Source of the DNA: Streptomyces radicis
GTDB taxonomy: Bacteria > Actinomycetota > Actinomycetes > Streptomycetales > Streptomycetaceae
Assembly: GCF_003626575.1 (NCBI RefSeq)
Contig: NZ_RBDY01000001.1
Location: 124,001-188,000, forward strand
Length of the DNA stretch: 64,000 nucleotides
Direction: 5' to 3'
Under the pieces are notes generated by a model. It was not told the DNA's origin and ran no database searches. It saw only the letters and a list, made by a program, of their open reading frames with translations. Of the stretch, positions 24,425 through 33,808 are shown piece by piece; the stretch's first letter is position 1, and the number at the start of each line of letters is the position of its first letter. The position numbers were made by a program, and so were the translations under genes.

Positions 24425-24441
24425 GTTCGGCAATGCCGAAC
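24425..24441. promoter_or_regulatory. Perfect palindrome, candidate GylR autoregulatory operator
   Basis: GTTCGGCA-A-TGCCGAAC is a perfect 8-1-8 palindrome upstream of gylR. A near copy stands before glpK. A looser half-site (CGATGCCGAT) follows at about 24451. It sits in the divergent region with metH. Confidence 0.6.
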
Positions 24442-24604
24442 GATAGCGGACGATGCCGATTGGTGGCGGGGTAACGGGCGCATCGGGAGCGCGCACCCCG
24501 CCGTGGTGTCTCCCCCGGCGGGGGCCACGGCCGTTAGGCTGATTCGGTGCGCTTCGTTCACGACGCGCATAGCCGACAGCCGTCGCACCCCAGGGAGCAT
24601 GCCC

Positions 24605-27600
24605 ATGGCCTCATCCAGCCCGCCCTTCGCGCCCCAGGCCGAGCGAGCCGCCGCGCTCAGGGAGGCCCTCGCCTCCCGCGTCGTCGTCGCCGACGGCGGC
24701 ATGGGCACGATGCTCCAGGCGCAGGAGCCGACGCTGGAGGACTTCCAGCAGCTCGAAGGGTGCAACGAGGTCCTCAACGTCACCCGCCCCGACATCGTCG
24801 CCTCCGTCCACCGCGCCTACTTCGATGCCGGTGTCGACTGCGTCGAGACCAACACCTTCGGCGCCAACCTCTCCGCCCTCGGCGAGTACGAGATCCCCGA
24901 GCGCATCGCCGAGCTCTCGGCCGCCGGCGCGCGCGTCGCCCGCGAGACCGCCGACGCGTTCGCCGCCGAGGACGGCCGCCCCCGCTGGGTGCTCGGCTCG
25001 ATCGGCCCCGGCACCAAGCTGCCCAGCCTCGGCCACATCACCTACCCGGCCCTGCGCGACGCCTACCAGCGCAACGCCGATGGCCTGATCGAGGGCGGCG
25101 CCGACGCGCTGCTCGTGGAGACCAGCCAGGACCTGCTCCAGACCAAGGCCGCCGTCCTCGGCGCCCGGCGCGCCCTGACCGCCGCGGGCGCCGACCTGCC
25201 GCTGATCGTCCAGGTCACGGTCGAGACGACCGGCACGATGCTGCTCGGCTCCGAGATCGGCGCCGCGCTGACCTCCCTCGAGCCGCTGGGCATCGACATG
25301 GTCGGCCTCAACTGCGCGACGGGCCCGGCCGAGATGAGCGAGCACCTGCGCTATCTCGCCCGGCACGCCCGCGTTCCGCTGTCCTGCATGCCCAACGCCG
25401 GGCTGCCCGTCCTCGGCAAGGACGGCGCGCACTACCCCCTGGGCCCCGCCGAGCTGGCGGACGCGCACGAGACGTTCATCGGCGAGTTCGGCCTCTCGCT
25501 CGTCGGCGGCTGCTGCGGCACCACACCCGAGCACCTGCGCCAGGTGGTGGAGCGGGTCCGCGACCTGCGGCCCGCGCCCCGCGACCCCAGCCCCGAGCCG
25601 GGGGCCTCGTCGCTCTACCAGACCGTGCCGTTCCGCCAGGACACGTCCTATCTGGCCATCGGCGAGCGGACGAACGCCAACGGCTCGAAGAAGTTCCGCG
25701 AGGCGATGCTGGCCGGGCGCTGGGACGACTGCGTGGAGATGGCGCGCGGCCAGATCCGCGAGGGCGCCCACATGCTCGACCTGTGCGTGGACTACGTCGG
25801 CCGCGACGGCGTCGCCGACATGGCCGAGCTGGCGGGTCGTTTCGCCACCGCGTCGACGCTGCCGGTCGTGCTGGACTCCACCGAGCCCGCCGTGCTCGAG
25901 GCCGGACTCGAGAAGCTCGGCGGCCGGGCCGTGATCAACTCTGTGAACTACGAGGACGGCGACGGGCCCGACTCCCGCTTCGCCAGGGTCACCCGGCTTG
26001 CCACCGAGCACGGCGCCGCGCTCATGGCCCTGACGATCGACGAGGAGGGCCAGGCGAGGACGCCCGAGCACAAGGTCGCCATTGCCGAACGGCTGATCGC
26101 CGACCTCACCACGAACTGGGGCGTGGCCACGTCGGACATCATCATCGACTGCCTCACGTTCACCATCTGTACCGGCCAGGAGGAGTCCCGCAGGGACGGC
26201 CTCCACACGATCGAGGCCATCCGCGAGCTCAAGCGCCGCCACCCCGACGTGCAGACCACCCTGGGCCTGTCCAACATCTCCTTCGGCCTCAACCCCGCCG
26301 CCCGGCTCGTCCTCAACTCCGTCTTCCTCGACGAGTGCGTCCAGGCCGGGCTCGACTCCGCGATCGTGCACGCCGCCAAGATCCTGCCGATCGCCCGGAT
26401 CGAGGCCGAGCAGGTCGAGGCCGCCCGCGACCTCATCCACGACCGGCGCACCCCCGACCACGACCCGCTCCAGCGCTTCCTCGAGCTGTTCGAGGGCGTG
26501 GACGCCAGGTCGATGCGCGCGGGCAAGACCGAGCAGCTGCTCGCGCTGCCCCTCGACGAGCGCCTGAAGCGCCGGATCGTCGACGGCGAGCGCAAGGGCC
26601 TGGAGGCCGACCTCGACGAGGCGCTGACCGAACGCCCCGCGCTCGACATCGTCAACGACACGCTGCTGTCCGGCATGAAGGTCGTCGGCGAGCTGTTCGG
26701 CTCCGGGCAGATGCAGCTGCCGTTCGTCCTCCAGTCCGCCGAGGTGATGAAGGCGGCCGTGGCCCACCTCGAGCCGCACATGGAGAAGTCGGGCGCCGAC
26801 GGCAAGGGCACCATCGTGCTGGCCACCGTCCGCGGCGATGTCCACGACATCGGCAAGAACCTGGTGGACATCATCCTGACCAACAACGGCTACAACGTGG
26901 TCAACCTCGGCATCAAGCAGCCGGTCTCCGCCATCCTCGACGCCGCGAAGGAGCACCGGGCCGACGTCATCGGCATGTCGGGGCTGCTGGTGAAGTCCAC
27001 GGTGATCATGAAGGAGAACCTGGAGGAGCTCAACCACCGCGGCATGGCGGCCGACTACCCCGTCATCCTGGGCGGCGCCGCCCTCACCCGCGCCTATGTC
27101 GAGCAGGACCTGCACGACATCTACCGCGGCGAGGTCCGCTACGCCCGGGACGCGTTCGAGGGGCTGCGGCTGATGGATGCCCTGGTCGCCGTCAAGCGCG
27201 GCGTCCCGGGCGCCACTCTCCCCGAGCTCAAGCCCCGCCGCGTCGCCCGCCGTTCGGCCCCGCTGCCCGAGGCCGACGGCGGCGACGGCGGCCCTGTCCG
27301 CTCCGACACCGCCACGGATGTCCCCATCCCCACCCCGCCGTTCCTCGGTACCCGCGTCGTCAAGGGCATCCCGCTCAAGGACTACGCGGAGTGGCTCGAC
27401 GAGGACGCGCTGTTCAAGGGGCAGTGGGGCCTGAAGGCCACGCGGACCGGCGAGGGGCCCGACCACGCCGAGCTGGTCGAGACCGAGGGCAGGCCGAGGC
27501 TGCGCGGCTGGCTCGACCGGCTGCACACCGACAACCTCCTGGAGGCGGCCGTCGTCCACGGCTACTTCCCCTGCCACGCCGAGGGCGACGACCTGGTGAT

Positions 27601-28120
27601 CCTGGACGACGAGGGCAAGGAGCGCACCCGCTTCACCTTCCCGCGCCAGCGCCGCGGCCGACGGCTGTGCCTGGCCGACTTCTTCCGCCCCGCCGAGTCG
27701 GGCGAGACGGACGTCGTCGCGCTCCAGACCGTGACCATCGGGCCCCGGGTGAGCGAGGCGACCGCCGAGCTGTTCGCGGCCGACTCCTACCGCGACTACC
27801 TGGAGCTGCACGGCCTGTCCGTCCAGCTCGCCGAGGCGCTCGCCGAGTACTGGCACGCCAGGGTCCGCGCCGACCTGGGCATCGGGGGCAACGACCCCGC
27901 GGGCCTCGACGGGATGTTCCGCACCGAGTACCAGGGCTGCCGTTACTCCCTCGGCTACCCCGCCTGCCCCGACCTCGAGGACCGCGCCAAGATCGCCGAG
28001 CTGCTCGGCTCCGAGCGCATCGGCGTCACGCTCTCCGAGGAGTTCCAGCTGCACCCCGAGCAGTCCACGGACGCCATCGTCCTTCACCATCCGGAAGCCA
28101 ACTATTTCAACGCCCGTTGA
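24605..28120 (+). CDS. metH: Cobalamin-dependent methionine synthase
   Basis: The 1171-residue enzyme transfers a methyl group from methyltetrahydrofolate to homocysteine through cobalamin. Domains in order: homocysteine-binding (zinc Cys in GLNCATGPAE and VGGCCGTTPEH, to about residue 325), pterin-binding (YLAIGERTNANGSKKF onward), cobalamin-binding (His in DVHDIGKN, about residue 745) and SAM-activation domain (FRTEYQGCRYSLGYPACPDL near the C-terminus). ATG 24605 is chosen for AGGGAGC 6-7 bases upstream. A TAGGCT -10 box lies at 24535-24540. I see no cobalamin riboswitch in the leader. Confidence 0.96.
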   Translation: MASSSPPFAPQAERAAALREALASRVVVADGGMGTMLQAQEPTLEDFQQLEGCNEVLNVTRPDIVASVHRAYFDAGVDCVETNTFGANLSALGEYEIPERIAELSAAGARVARETADAFAAEDGRPRWVLGSIGPGTKLPSLGHITYPALRDAYQRNADGLIEGGADALLVETSQDLLQTKAAVLGARRALTAAGADLPLIVQVTVETTGTMLLGSEIGAALTSLEPLGIDMVGLNCATGPAEMSEHLRYLARHARVPLSCMPNAGLPVLGKDGAHYPLGPAELADAHETFIGEFGLSLVGGCCGTTPEHLRQVVERVRDLRPAPRDPSPEPGASSLYQTVPFRQDTSYLAIGERTNANGSKKFREAMLAGRWDDCVEMARGQIREGAHMLDLCVDYVGRDGVADMAELAGRFATASTLPVVLDSTEPAVLEAGLEKLGGRAVINSVNYEDGDGPDSRFARVTRLATEHGAALMALTIDEEGQARTPEHKVAIAERLIADLTTNWGVATSDIIIDCLTFTICTGQEESRRDGLHTIEAIRELKRRHPDVQTTLGLSNISFGLNPAARLVLNSVFLDECVQAGLDSAIVHAAKILPIARIEAEQVEAARDLIHDRRTPDHDPLQRFLELFEGVDARSMRAGKTEQLLALPLDERLKRRIVDGERKGLEADLDEALTERPALDIVNDTLLSGMKVVGELFGSGQMQLPFVLQSAEVMKAAVAHLEPHMEKSGADGKGTIVLATVRGDVHDIGKNLVDIILTNNGYNVVNLGIKQPVSAILDAAKEHRADVIGMSGLLVKSTVIMKENLEELNHRGMAADYPVILGGAALTRAYVEQDLHDIYRGEVRYARDAFEGLRLMDALVAVKRGVPGATLPELKPRRVARRSAPLPEADGGDGGPVRSDTATDVPIPTPPFLGTRVVKGIPLKDYAEWLDEDALFKGQWGLKATRTGEGPDHAELVETEGRPRLRGWLDRLHTDNLLEAAVVHGYFPCHAEGDDLVILDDEGKERTRFTFPRQRRGRRLCLADFFRPAESGETDVVALQTVTIGPRVSEATAELFAADSYRDYLELHGLSVQLAEALAEYWHARVRADLGIGGNDPAGLDGMFRTEYQGCRYSLGYPACPDLEDRAKIAELLGSERIGVTLSEEFQLHPEQSTDAIVLHHPEANYFNAR

Positions 28121-28183
28121 CCCGTCCGGGTGATATGGCCCGGGCGGCTTCCCGAGCGCCGACGTAGACTGATCGGTCCGGTA

Positions 28184-28215
28184 CAGGCCGGTCGCCCCCC
28201 AGGGCGGCCGGCCTG
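28184..28215 (+). terminator. Terminator hairpin after metH
   Basis: CAGGCCGGTCGCC and GGCGGCCGGCCTG pair over 13 bp with one wobble around CCCCCA. It lies 64 bp after the metH stop. A TAGACT box (28164-28169) just before it may be the promoter of the next gene, in which case the hairpin is in that gene's leader. Confidence 0.5.
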
Positions 28216-28247
28216 CGCGTCCCTTGTGGACTTGTGGAGGTGTGCGG

Positions 28248-28979
28248 ATGACGAGTTCCCTGCCCGCCATGGATGTCAGGGCGCCGTACGACGGCGGCCC
28301 GCAGGCCGTGCTGCTCGACATGGACGGCACGCTGGTGGACACCGAGGGCTTCTGGTGGGACGCCGAGGTCGAGGTCTTCGGCGCCCTGGGACACGAGCTG
28401 GCCGACGAGCACCGCGAGGTCGTGGTCGGCGGCCCCATGACCCGCAGCGCCGGGTACCTCATCGAGGTCACCGGCGCCGACATCACCCTGGACGAGCTGC
28501 GCGTGCTGCTCAACGCGGGCTTTCTGCGCCGCCTCGAGCGCGGCGTTCCGCTGATGCCGGGCGCCAGGCGGCTGCTGACCGAGCTGGCCGCCCACCGGGT
28601 GCCCACCGCCCTGGTCTCCGCGTCCCACCGGACCGTCATCGACCGCATGCTGGTCTCCCTGGGACCCGAGCACTTCGCGCTCACCGTCGCGGGCGACGAG
28701 CTGCCGCGCACCAAGCCGCACCCCGACCCGTACCTCGCCGCGGCCGCGGGCCTCGGCGCCGACCCCGCGCGCTGCGTCGCCATCGAGGACACCGCCACCG
28801 GCGTGGCGTCCGCCGAGGCGGCCGGCTGCCTCGTGATCGCCGTTCCCTCGGTGGCCCCCATCCCGGCCGCCTCGGGGCGCACCGTCGTGGACTCGCTGGA
28901 GCGGGTCGACCTCCCTCTGCTGCGCTCCCTCGCGGCCCGTGATGTTTCTCACCTGAGGAACGGGGTTTCGGCGGACTAG
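28248..28979 (+). CDS. HAD-superfamily hydrolase
   Basis: The 243-residue protein is a HAD phosphatase of subfamily IA. Motif I is LLDMDGTLVDTEG (about residue 17), motif II LVSASHR, motif III Lys in RTKPHPDPY, and motif IV AIEDTATGVASAEAAG. The cap domain sits between motifs I and II. It is likely a phosphoglycolate-, sugar- or nucleotide-phosphatase-type enzyme; sequence does not choose among them. GGAGG is 7 bases ahead of ATG 28248. It follows metH on the same strand. Confidence 0.9.
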   Translation: MTSSLPAMDVRAPYDGGPQAVLLDMDGTLVDTEGFWWDAEVEVFGALGHELADEHREVVVGGPMTRSAGYLIEVTGADITLDELRVLLNAGFLRRLERGVPLMPGARRLLTELAAHRVPTALVSASHRTVIDRMLVSLGPEHFALTVAGDELPRTKPHPDPYLAAAAGLGADPARCVAIEDTATGVASAEAAGCLVIAVPSVAPIPAASGRTVVDSLERVDLPLLRSLAARDVSHLRNGVSAD

Positions 28980-29022
28980 GGTCGTGGCGGCCGGTCCCGC
29001 AGCAAGGATAAGAGGAAGACCC

Positions 29023-30618
29023 GTGAGGCGACGAGGTGCGTTGGCGCCACTCCCGACGACCCTCGGGCTTGTCACGGCCCTGCTGCTCGGCGGCTGCGGC
29101 CTCACCGGCGACGAAGGGCCCGGCGACGCCGAGCGAGTGGTCGTCGGGATGACCGACGAGGTGCTGGCCACCGACCCGGCCTCCGGCTACGACCCCGGCT
29201 CCTGGCTGGTGTTCAACAACGTCTTCCAGTCGCTCCTCAGCTTCCCGCCCGGCGGGACCGAGCCGCAGCCCGAGGCCGCCAGGTCCTGCGGCTTCACCGA
29301 CCGGGTCAGCCAGCGTTTCACCTGCACCCTGCGCGAGGACCTGACCTTCAGCAACGGGCACGAGCTCACCTCCCGCGACGTCAAGTTCTCCTTCGACCGC
29401 ACGCTGAGCATCAACGACCCCGACGGGCCCGCCGTGATGCTCTCCACGATCGACCGAATAGAGACGCCGGACGACCGGACCGTCACGTTCCACCTCAACC
29501 AGCCCGACGCCACCTTCCCGCAGAAGATCGCCTCGGGCGCGGGGTCCATCGTGGACCACCGCTCCTACCCCGCGGACGAGCTGCGCACCGACGGCGAGGC
29601 CGTCGGCTCCGGCGTCTACACCCTGGAGAGCTACGGCGACGGCGAGGCCGTCTTCGCGGCCAACGACGACTACCAGGGCCCGGCCGAGCGGAAGAACGCC
29701 GAGGTCACCCTGCGCCTCTTCCACGGCGACCAGCAGGCCCTCAGGACCGCGGTGGAGAACGGCGAGGTCGATGTCGCCTACCGCGGCCTGGCCGCGAGCG
29801 ACATCGCCGACCTGGAGAGCTCGACCATCGCGGGCGGCAGCCGCGTCAAGGTCGTGGACGGCACGAGCGCCGAGGTCCAGCATCTGGTGTTCAACATGGA
29901 CGACCCCGTGGCCGGCGACCCCGGCGTCCGCCGCGCCATCGCCCACCTCATCGACCGAGGCACCCTCACACGCGACGTCTACCGGCGCACCGCCGAGCCG
30001 CTGTACTCGGTCGTCCCGGTCGGCATCACCGGCCACAACACCGCGTTCTTCGACACCTACGGCGACCTCCCGCGCCCCGACCTCGCCGAGGAGGCGCTGC
30101 GCGAGTCCGGCCACACCGACCCCGTGGAGCTGACCCTGTGGGTCACCCCGGCGAGGTTCGGACCCGACACCGAGGCGGCGTTCGAGTACATCGCCGACCA
30201 GCTCAACGCCAGCGGCCTGTTCGACGCGTCGGTGCGCAGCGTCCCGGCCGACGAGTTCGCCGAGGGCGTCAGCGACGGCGACTACGGCGCCTATGTCCGC
30301 GGCTGGGTGCCCGACTACCCCGACCCCGACAACTTCACGGCCCCCTTCTTCGGCGAGGGCAACGTCCTGGAGAACAACTACGAGTCCCCCCGCATCACCG
30401 ACGAGCTGATCCCGCGCACCGAGCAGGAGAGCGACCGCGGCCGGACCGTCGAGGACTTCGCCACGCTCCAGGACATCGTCGCCGATGAGCTGCCGCTGAT
30501 CCCGCTCTGGCAGGGCAAGCAGTACGCCGTCGCCGCCGACGGCATCGACGGACTCCAGTGGACCCTGGACGCCTCCACCGTCTTCCGCTTCTGGGAGATC
30601 GGCAAGTCCGAGTCCTGA
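29023..30618 (+). CDS. Family 5 (peptide/opine-type) ABC solute-binding lipoprotein
   Basis: The 531-residue protein has a type II signal peptide with lipobox LLGGC (Cys at about residue 26). The family 5 extracellular solute-binding fold follows: LREDLTFSNGHELTSRDVKF, VRRAIAHLIDRGTLTRDVY and YGAYVRGWVPDYPDPDNFTA. It would deliver oligopeptides or similar ligands to an importer. No permease or ATPase gene is nearby, so it is an orphan binding protein or works with a distant importer. GTG 29023 follows AGAGGAAG. Confidence 0.9.
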   Translation: MRRRGALAPLPTTLGLVTALLLGGCGLTGDEGPGDAERVVVGMTDEVLATDPASGYDPGSWLVFNNVFQSLLSFPPGGTEPQPEAARSCGFTDRVSQRFTCTLREDLTFSNGHELTSRDVKFSFDRTLSINDPDGPAVMLSTIDRIETPDDRTVTFHLNQPDATFPQKIASGAGSIVDHRSYPADELRTDGEAVGSGVYTLESYGDGEAVFAANDDYQGPAERKNAEVTLRLFHGDQQALRTAVENGEVDVAYRGLAASDIADLESSTIAGGSRVKVVDGTSAEVQHLVFNMDDPVAGDPGVRRAIAHLIDRGTLTRDVYRRTAEPLYSVVPVGITGHNTAFFDTYGDLPRPDLAEEALRESGHTDPVELTLWVTPARFGPDTEAAFEYIADQLNASGLFDASVRSVPADEFAEGVSDGDYGAYVRGWVPDYPDPDNFTAPFFGEGNVLENNYESPRITDELIPRTEQESDRGRTVEDFATLQDIVADELPLIPLWQGKQYAVAADGIDGLQWTLDASTVFRFWEIGKSES

Positions 30619-30641
30619 GGCCCCCGGAGCGCACCGGGGCC
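30619..30641. terminator. Hairpin between convergent genes
   Basis: GGCCCCCGG and CCGGGGCC pair with one bulged C between the solute-binding gene and the leftward response regulator. It probably ends both transcripts. Confidence 0.55.
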
Positions 30642-30657
30642 CGGCCCATGACCCGGC

Positions 30658-31329
30658 TCAGTTGCCCGGGCGCACCAGGCCGCTCTCATAGGCGAACACC
30701 GCGGCCTGCACCCGGTCGCGCAGCCCCAACTTGGTGAGCACATGGCCCACATGGGTCTTCACCGTCGTCTCGCTGACGAAGAGGTCGGCGGCGACCTCGG
30801 CGTTCGACAGGCCGCGCGCCACGAGCTTGAGCACCTCGACCTCGCGCTCCGTCAGCGTGCTCAGCGCGTCGGGCACCGACTCCTCGCCCGATGGCAGCTT
30901 CCCGGCGTACATGTCGAGCAGCCGCCGCGTCACGCTCGGCGCCAGCATCGCCTCGCCCGCCGCCACCACCCGGATCGCCTGCACCAGCTCACCGGCGGGC
31001 GCGTCCTTGAGCAGGAAGCCGCTGGCCCCCGCCCGCAGCGCCTCCACGACGTACTCGTCCAGGTCGAACGTGGTCAGCACGAGCACCTTCGCCGGACCGT
31101 CCTTCTCGGGACCCGTGATCCGCCGCGTCGCCTCCACCCCGTCCATCCGCGGCATCCTGATGTCCATCAGCACCACGTCGGGCTGCAACGCCCGCACCTG
31201 GTCGAGCGCCTGCACCCCGTCCCCGGCCTCCCCGATGACGGCCAGGTCGTGCTCGGCCTCGAGGATCATCCGGAATCCGGTGCGCAGCAGCGGCTGGTCG
31301 TCGACCAGCAGAACGCGGATCGGCAGCAC
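30658..31329 (-). CDS. NarL/FixJ-family response regulator, no adjacent kinase
   Basis: The 223-residue protein has a receiver domain (acidic DD in LLVDDQPLLRTGF, phosphoacceptor Asp in VVLMDIRMPRMDG, Lys in GFLLKDAPAGELVQAI) and a C-terminal LuxR HTH (LTEREVEVLKLVARGLSNAE, VSETTVKTHVGHVLTKLG). It is a DNA-binding regulator controlled by phosphorylation. GTG 31329 fits the receiver N-terminus, with AAGGG 8 bases ahead; a GTG at 31359 lacks an RBS. No histidine kinase lies beside it. Confidence 0.9.
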   Translation of the reverse strand: MLPIRVLLVDDQPLLRTGFRMILEAEHDLAVIGEAGDGVQALDQVRALQPDVVLMDIRMPRMDGVEATRRITGPEKDGPAKVLVLTTFDLDEYVVEALRAGASGFLLKDAPAGELVQAIRVVAAGEAMLAPSVTRRLLDMYAGKLPSGEESVPDALSTLTEREVEVLKLVARGLSNAEVAADLFVSETTVKTHVGHVLTKLGLRDRVQAAVFAYESGLVRPGN

Positions 31330-31389
31330 GGGGTCGCCCTTCGCTCGGGGGTACGGCACGGGTCACTCGGGACCGCGCACCATTCTCGC

Positions 31390-32334
31390 TCACCCCCCTC
31401 CCTCAGTCCTCCCCGCCTCCGCCGCACCCGCGGGGGCGCGGTCGTCCAACGGCAGCCTGGGCTGGATCATCAGCGGATAGGGCGGGGGAGTGCCGCCGAA
31501 CGCGGGGCAACGGGCCCTGTGGTCGCACCAGTCGCACAGCCGCCCGGGACTCGGCCGCCAGTCGCCCGTCTCGGTCGCCTGGCGGATGGCCTCCCACAGC
31601 GCGAGCAGCTTCCGCTCCACGCTGCGCAGATCCGCCTCCTGCGGGTCGTACGTCAGCACGTCCCCGCTGCCGAGATACACCAGCTGGAGCCGCCGCGGCA
31701 CCGTGCCCCGCAGCCGCCACAGCACCAGCGCGTAGAACTTCATCTGGAACAGCGCCTCGCCCGCGAACTCCGAACGCGGCGCCTTCCCCGTCTTGTAGTC
31801 CACGACGCGGACCTCGCCCGTCGGCGCGATGTCCACCCGGTCGATGACGCCCCGCAGCCGCAGCCCCGACTCGAGGCGCGTCTCCACGAACAACTCCCGC
31901 TCCGCGGGCTCGAGACGCGTCGGGTCCTCGAGCGAGAACCACCGCTCGACCAGCTCCTCCGCCCCCGTCAGCCACTCGGCCAGCCGCGCCGCGTCGATCC
32001 CCTCACCGCCGCCGTCCTCACCCGGGCCGCCCTCACCTGAGCCGTCCTCACCCGAACCGGTGAACAGGCGGGCCAGCTCGGGCCGCTTGGCCAGCAGGCG
32101 CTCCCACTCGCCCACCACGAGCGAACGCGCCCGCCGCACGCTGCGCTGCGCCGCCGGCGCGTCGAAGACCCGCTCGAGCACGGCGTGCACGACCGTCCCA
32201 CGGGTGGCCGCGGCGTTCGGCTCCTCGGGCAGTTTGTCGATCACCCGGAAGCGGTACAGCAGGGGACACCGCATGAAATCGGCGGCCCTCGACGGCGAAA
32301 GCGAGTCAGGAGGCGTGGCGGCGGACCCAGTCAT
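31390..32334 (-). CDS. RecB-like PD-(D/E)XK nuclease with Fe-S cluster motif
   Basis: The 314-residue protein has the RecB/Cas4-type nuclease core: His50 in GTVVHAVLERVF, GVIDRVDIAPTGEVRVVDYKTG with the catalytic D-x-D...DYK, and QMKFYALVLWRL. Cys23 (FMRCPLLYRF) and the C-terminal CDWCDHRARCPAF give the four Cys of a 4Fe-4S staple as in AddB and Cas4. No cas genes are nearby. A Gly/Glu pentapeptide repeat is inserted at about residues 93-112. ATG 32334 lacks a clear RBS. Confidence 0.85.
   Translation of the reverse strand: MTGSAATPPDSLSPSRAADFMRCPLLYRFRVIDKLPEEPNAAATRGTVVHAVLERVFDAPAAQRSVRRARSLVVGEWERLLAKRPELARLFTGSGEDGSGEGGPGEDGGGEGIDAARLAEWLTGAEELVERWFSLEDPTRLEPAERELFVETRLESGLRLRGVIDRVDIAPTGEVRVVDYKTGKAPRSEFAGEALFQMKFYALVLWRLRGTVPRRLQLVYLGSGDVLTYDPQEADLRSVERKLLALWEAIRQATETGDWRPSPGRLCDWCDHRARCPAFGGTPPPYPLMIQPRLPLDDRAPAGAAEAGRTEGGG
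31999..32058 (-). repeat. Four 15-bp repeats encoding G-x-G-E-D/G
   Basis: Within the RecB-like gene the minus strand reads four successive five-codon units: GSGED, GSGEG, GPGED, GGGEG. The repeat sits in a linker between the nuclease N-terminal part and the core. Its copy number could vary between strains. Confidence 0.8.
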
Positions 32335-32435
32335 GGAGCGAACCCTACGGCGCGTCACTGACACTCAGCGGCATACCATCGACTCCGGGCCCGCACGCAC
32401 GGCAGGATTCGGGCGCGAGGCAACGAGGGGAACTG

Positions 32436-33758
32436 GTGGGAGACTCGGACGACGACCGGACGCCGCCTTCCGAAGGGCGGCAGGACCCGGAGGGCACGCC
32501 GCGGCGCCCCCAGGAGCCGGCCGAGCCGGTTGACCCGGCGGAGCCCACGTTGGGCAAGGAGCCGGTACCGCCCCAGGAGAAGGAGGCGGGCGGCGGCATC
32601 CTGATGGGCCGCGTCTTCGGCGTCCCGGTCTATGTCGCCCCCAGCTGGTTCCTGGTCGCCGCGCTGATCACGTGGTTCTTCGGGAACCAGCTCGACCGCG
32701 TGCTGCCCGAGCTCGGCATCGGCCGCTACCTGGTCTCCCTCTTCTTCGCCGTCGCCTTCTACGCCTCCGTGCTGGTCCACGAGCTGGCCCACACGTTCGC
32801 CGCCATCCGCTTCGACCTGCCCGTGCGCCGCATCCAGCTCCAGTTCTTCGGCGGCGTCTCGGAGATCGAGAAGGAGTCCCAGACCCCGGGCCGCGAGTTC
32901 GTCCTCGCCGGGGTCGGGCCGCTGCTCTCCCTCGTCCTCGCCGGCGTCTTCTGGCTCGGCATGCTCACCGTCGAGGCCGGCACGGTCCCAGGGGTTCTGC
33001 TCGCGGGCCTGATGATCTCCAACCTCATCGTCGCCGCGTTCAACCTGCTGCCGGGCCTCCCCCTCGACGGCGGCCGCATGCTGCGCGCCGTCGTGTGGAA
33101 GCTCTCCGGCAGCCCCATGACCGGCACGGTCGCCGCCGCCTGGTCGGGGCGCGTCCTGGCCGTCGCCGTCCTCGTCGGCTTCCCCCTCGCGACCCACATG
33201 GGCAACGTCACCGACCGCGGCTCGTTCACCGGCCTCGAGTCCCTCACGGACGCGCTGCTGGCCGCCATCCTCGCCGCCATCATCTGGACCGGCGCGGGGA
33301 ACAGCCTGCGGATGGCCAGGCTGCGCGAGCGCTTGCCCGCGCTCAACGCCCGCGCCCTGACCCGCAGGGCCGTCCCCGTCACCGGCGAGACCCCGCTGTC
33401 CGAGGCGCTGCGCCGGGCCAACGACTCCGGCGCGCGCGCCCTCGTGGTCGTGGACCCCGACGGCAGCCCGGTCGCGGTCGTGCGGGAGGCGGGCATCGCG
33501 GGCGTTCCCCAGCACCGCCGCCCCTGGGTCCAGGTCGGCACCCTGGCGCAGGACCTGGCCGACGGCATGCGGCTGTCGGCCGACCTGTCGGGCGAGGGCC
33601 TGCTCGACCACCTCAGGGCCACCCCGGCCACCGAGTACCTGGTGGTCGAGGACACCGGCGAGATCTACGGCGTGCTGTCCACGAGCGACGTGGAACGGGC
33701 GTTCATCGACGCCATGGCCCGCCCCTCGCCGTCCCCGAGACCGCGCTCCTCGCCCTGA
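32436..33758 (+). CDS. Site-2 protease (M50) with C-terminal CBS domains
   Basis: The 440-residue membrane protease has a disordered acidic N-terminus (residues 1-45), about six membrane segments, the zinc motif HELAHTFA (about residue 109) and NLLPGLPLDGGRML (about 205). Two CBS-like modules follow (about 300-430; PLSEALRRANDSGARALVVV, YLVVEDTGEIYGVLSTSDVE). Such proteases cut membrane-bound anti-sigma factors or other transmembrane substrates, and CBS domains sense nucleotides. The substrate is unknown. GTG 32436 follows GAGGGGAACTG. The gene diverges from the RecB-like gene. Confidence 0.92.
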   Translation: MGDSDDDRTPPSEGRQDPEGTPRRPQEPAEPVDPAEPTLGKEPVPPQEKEAGGGILMGRVFGVPVYVAPSWFLVAALITWFFGNQLDRVLPELGIGRYLVSLFFAVAFYASVLVHELAHTFAAIRFDLPVRRIQLQFFGGVSEIEKESQTPGREFVLAGVGPLLSLVLAGVFWLGMLTVEAGTVPGVLLAGLMISNLIVAAFNLLPGLPLDGGRMLRAVVWKLSGSPMTGTVAAAWSGRVLAVAVLVGFPLATHMGNVTDRGSFTGLESLTDALLAAILAAIIWTGAGNSLRMARLRERLPALNARALTRRAVPVTGETPLSEALRRANDSGARALVVVDPDGSPVAVVREAGIAGVPQHRRPWVQVGTLAQDLADGMRLSADLSGEGLLDHLRATPATEYLVVEDTGEIYGVLSTSDVERAFIDAMARPSPSPRPRSSP

Positions 33759-33808
33759 CCCACCTCCTCGGATTCGGCCGTCAAGTCCGCCTGGACTAGG
33801 CTGTCCGC

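Noticed and set aside
24391..24604. Cobalamin riboswitch before metH
   Set aside because: I looked for the B12-box type sequence and a long structured leader; only about 60 bp lie between the likely -10 box and the start, too short for that riboswitch.
24611..28882. Long open frame on the minus strand across metH (over 1400 codons)
   Set aside because: It is antisense to an intact methionine synthase with all motifs; GC-rich codon bias creates such shadows. It has no recognisable domains.
31390..32334. Cas4 of a CRISPR system
   Set aside because: No repeat-spacer array and no other cas gene are present; the gene fits the stand-alone actinobacterial RecB-like family.
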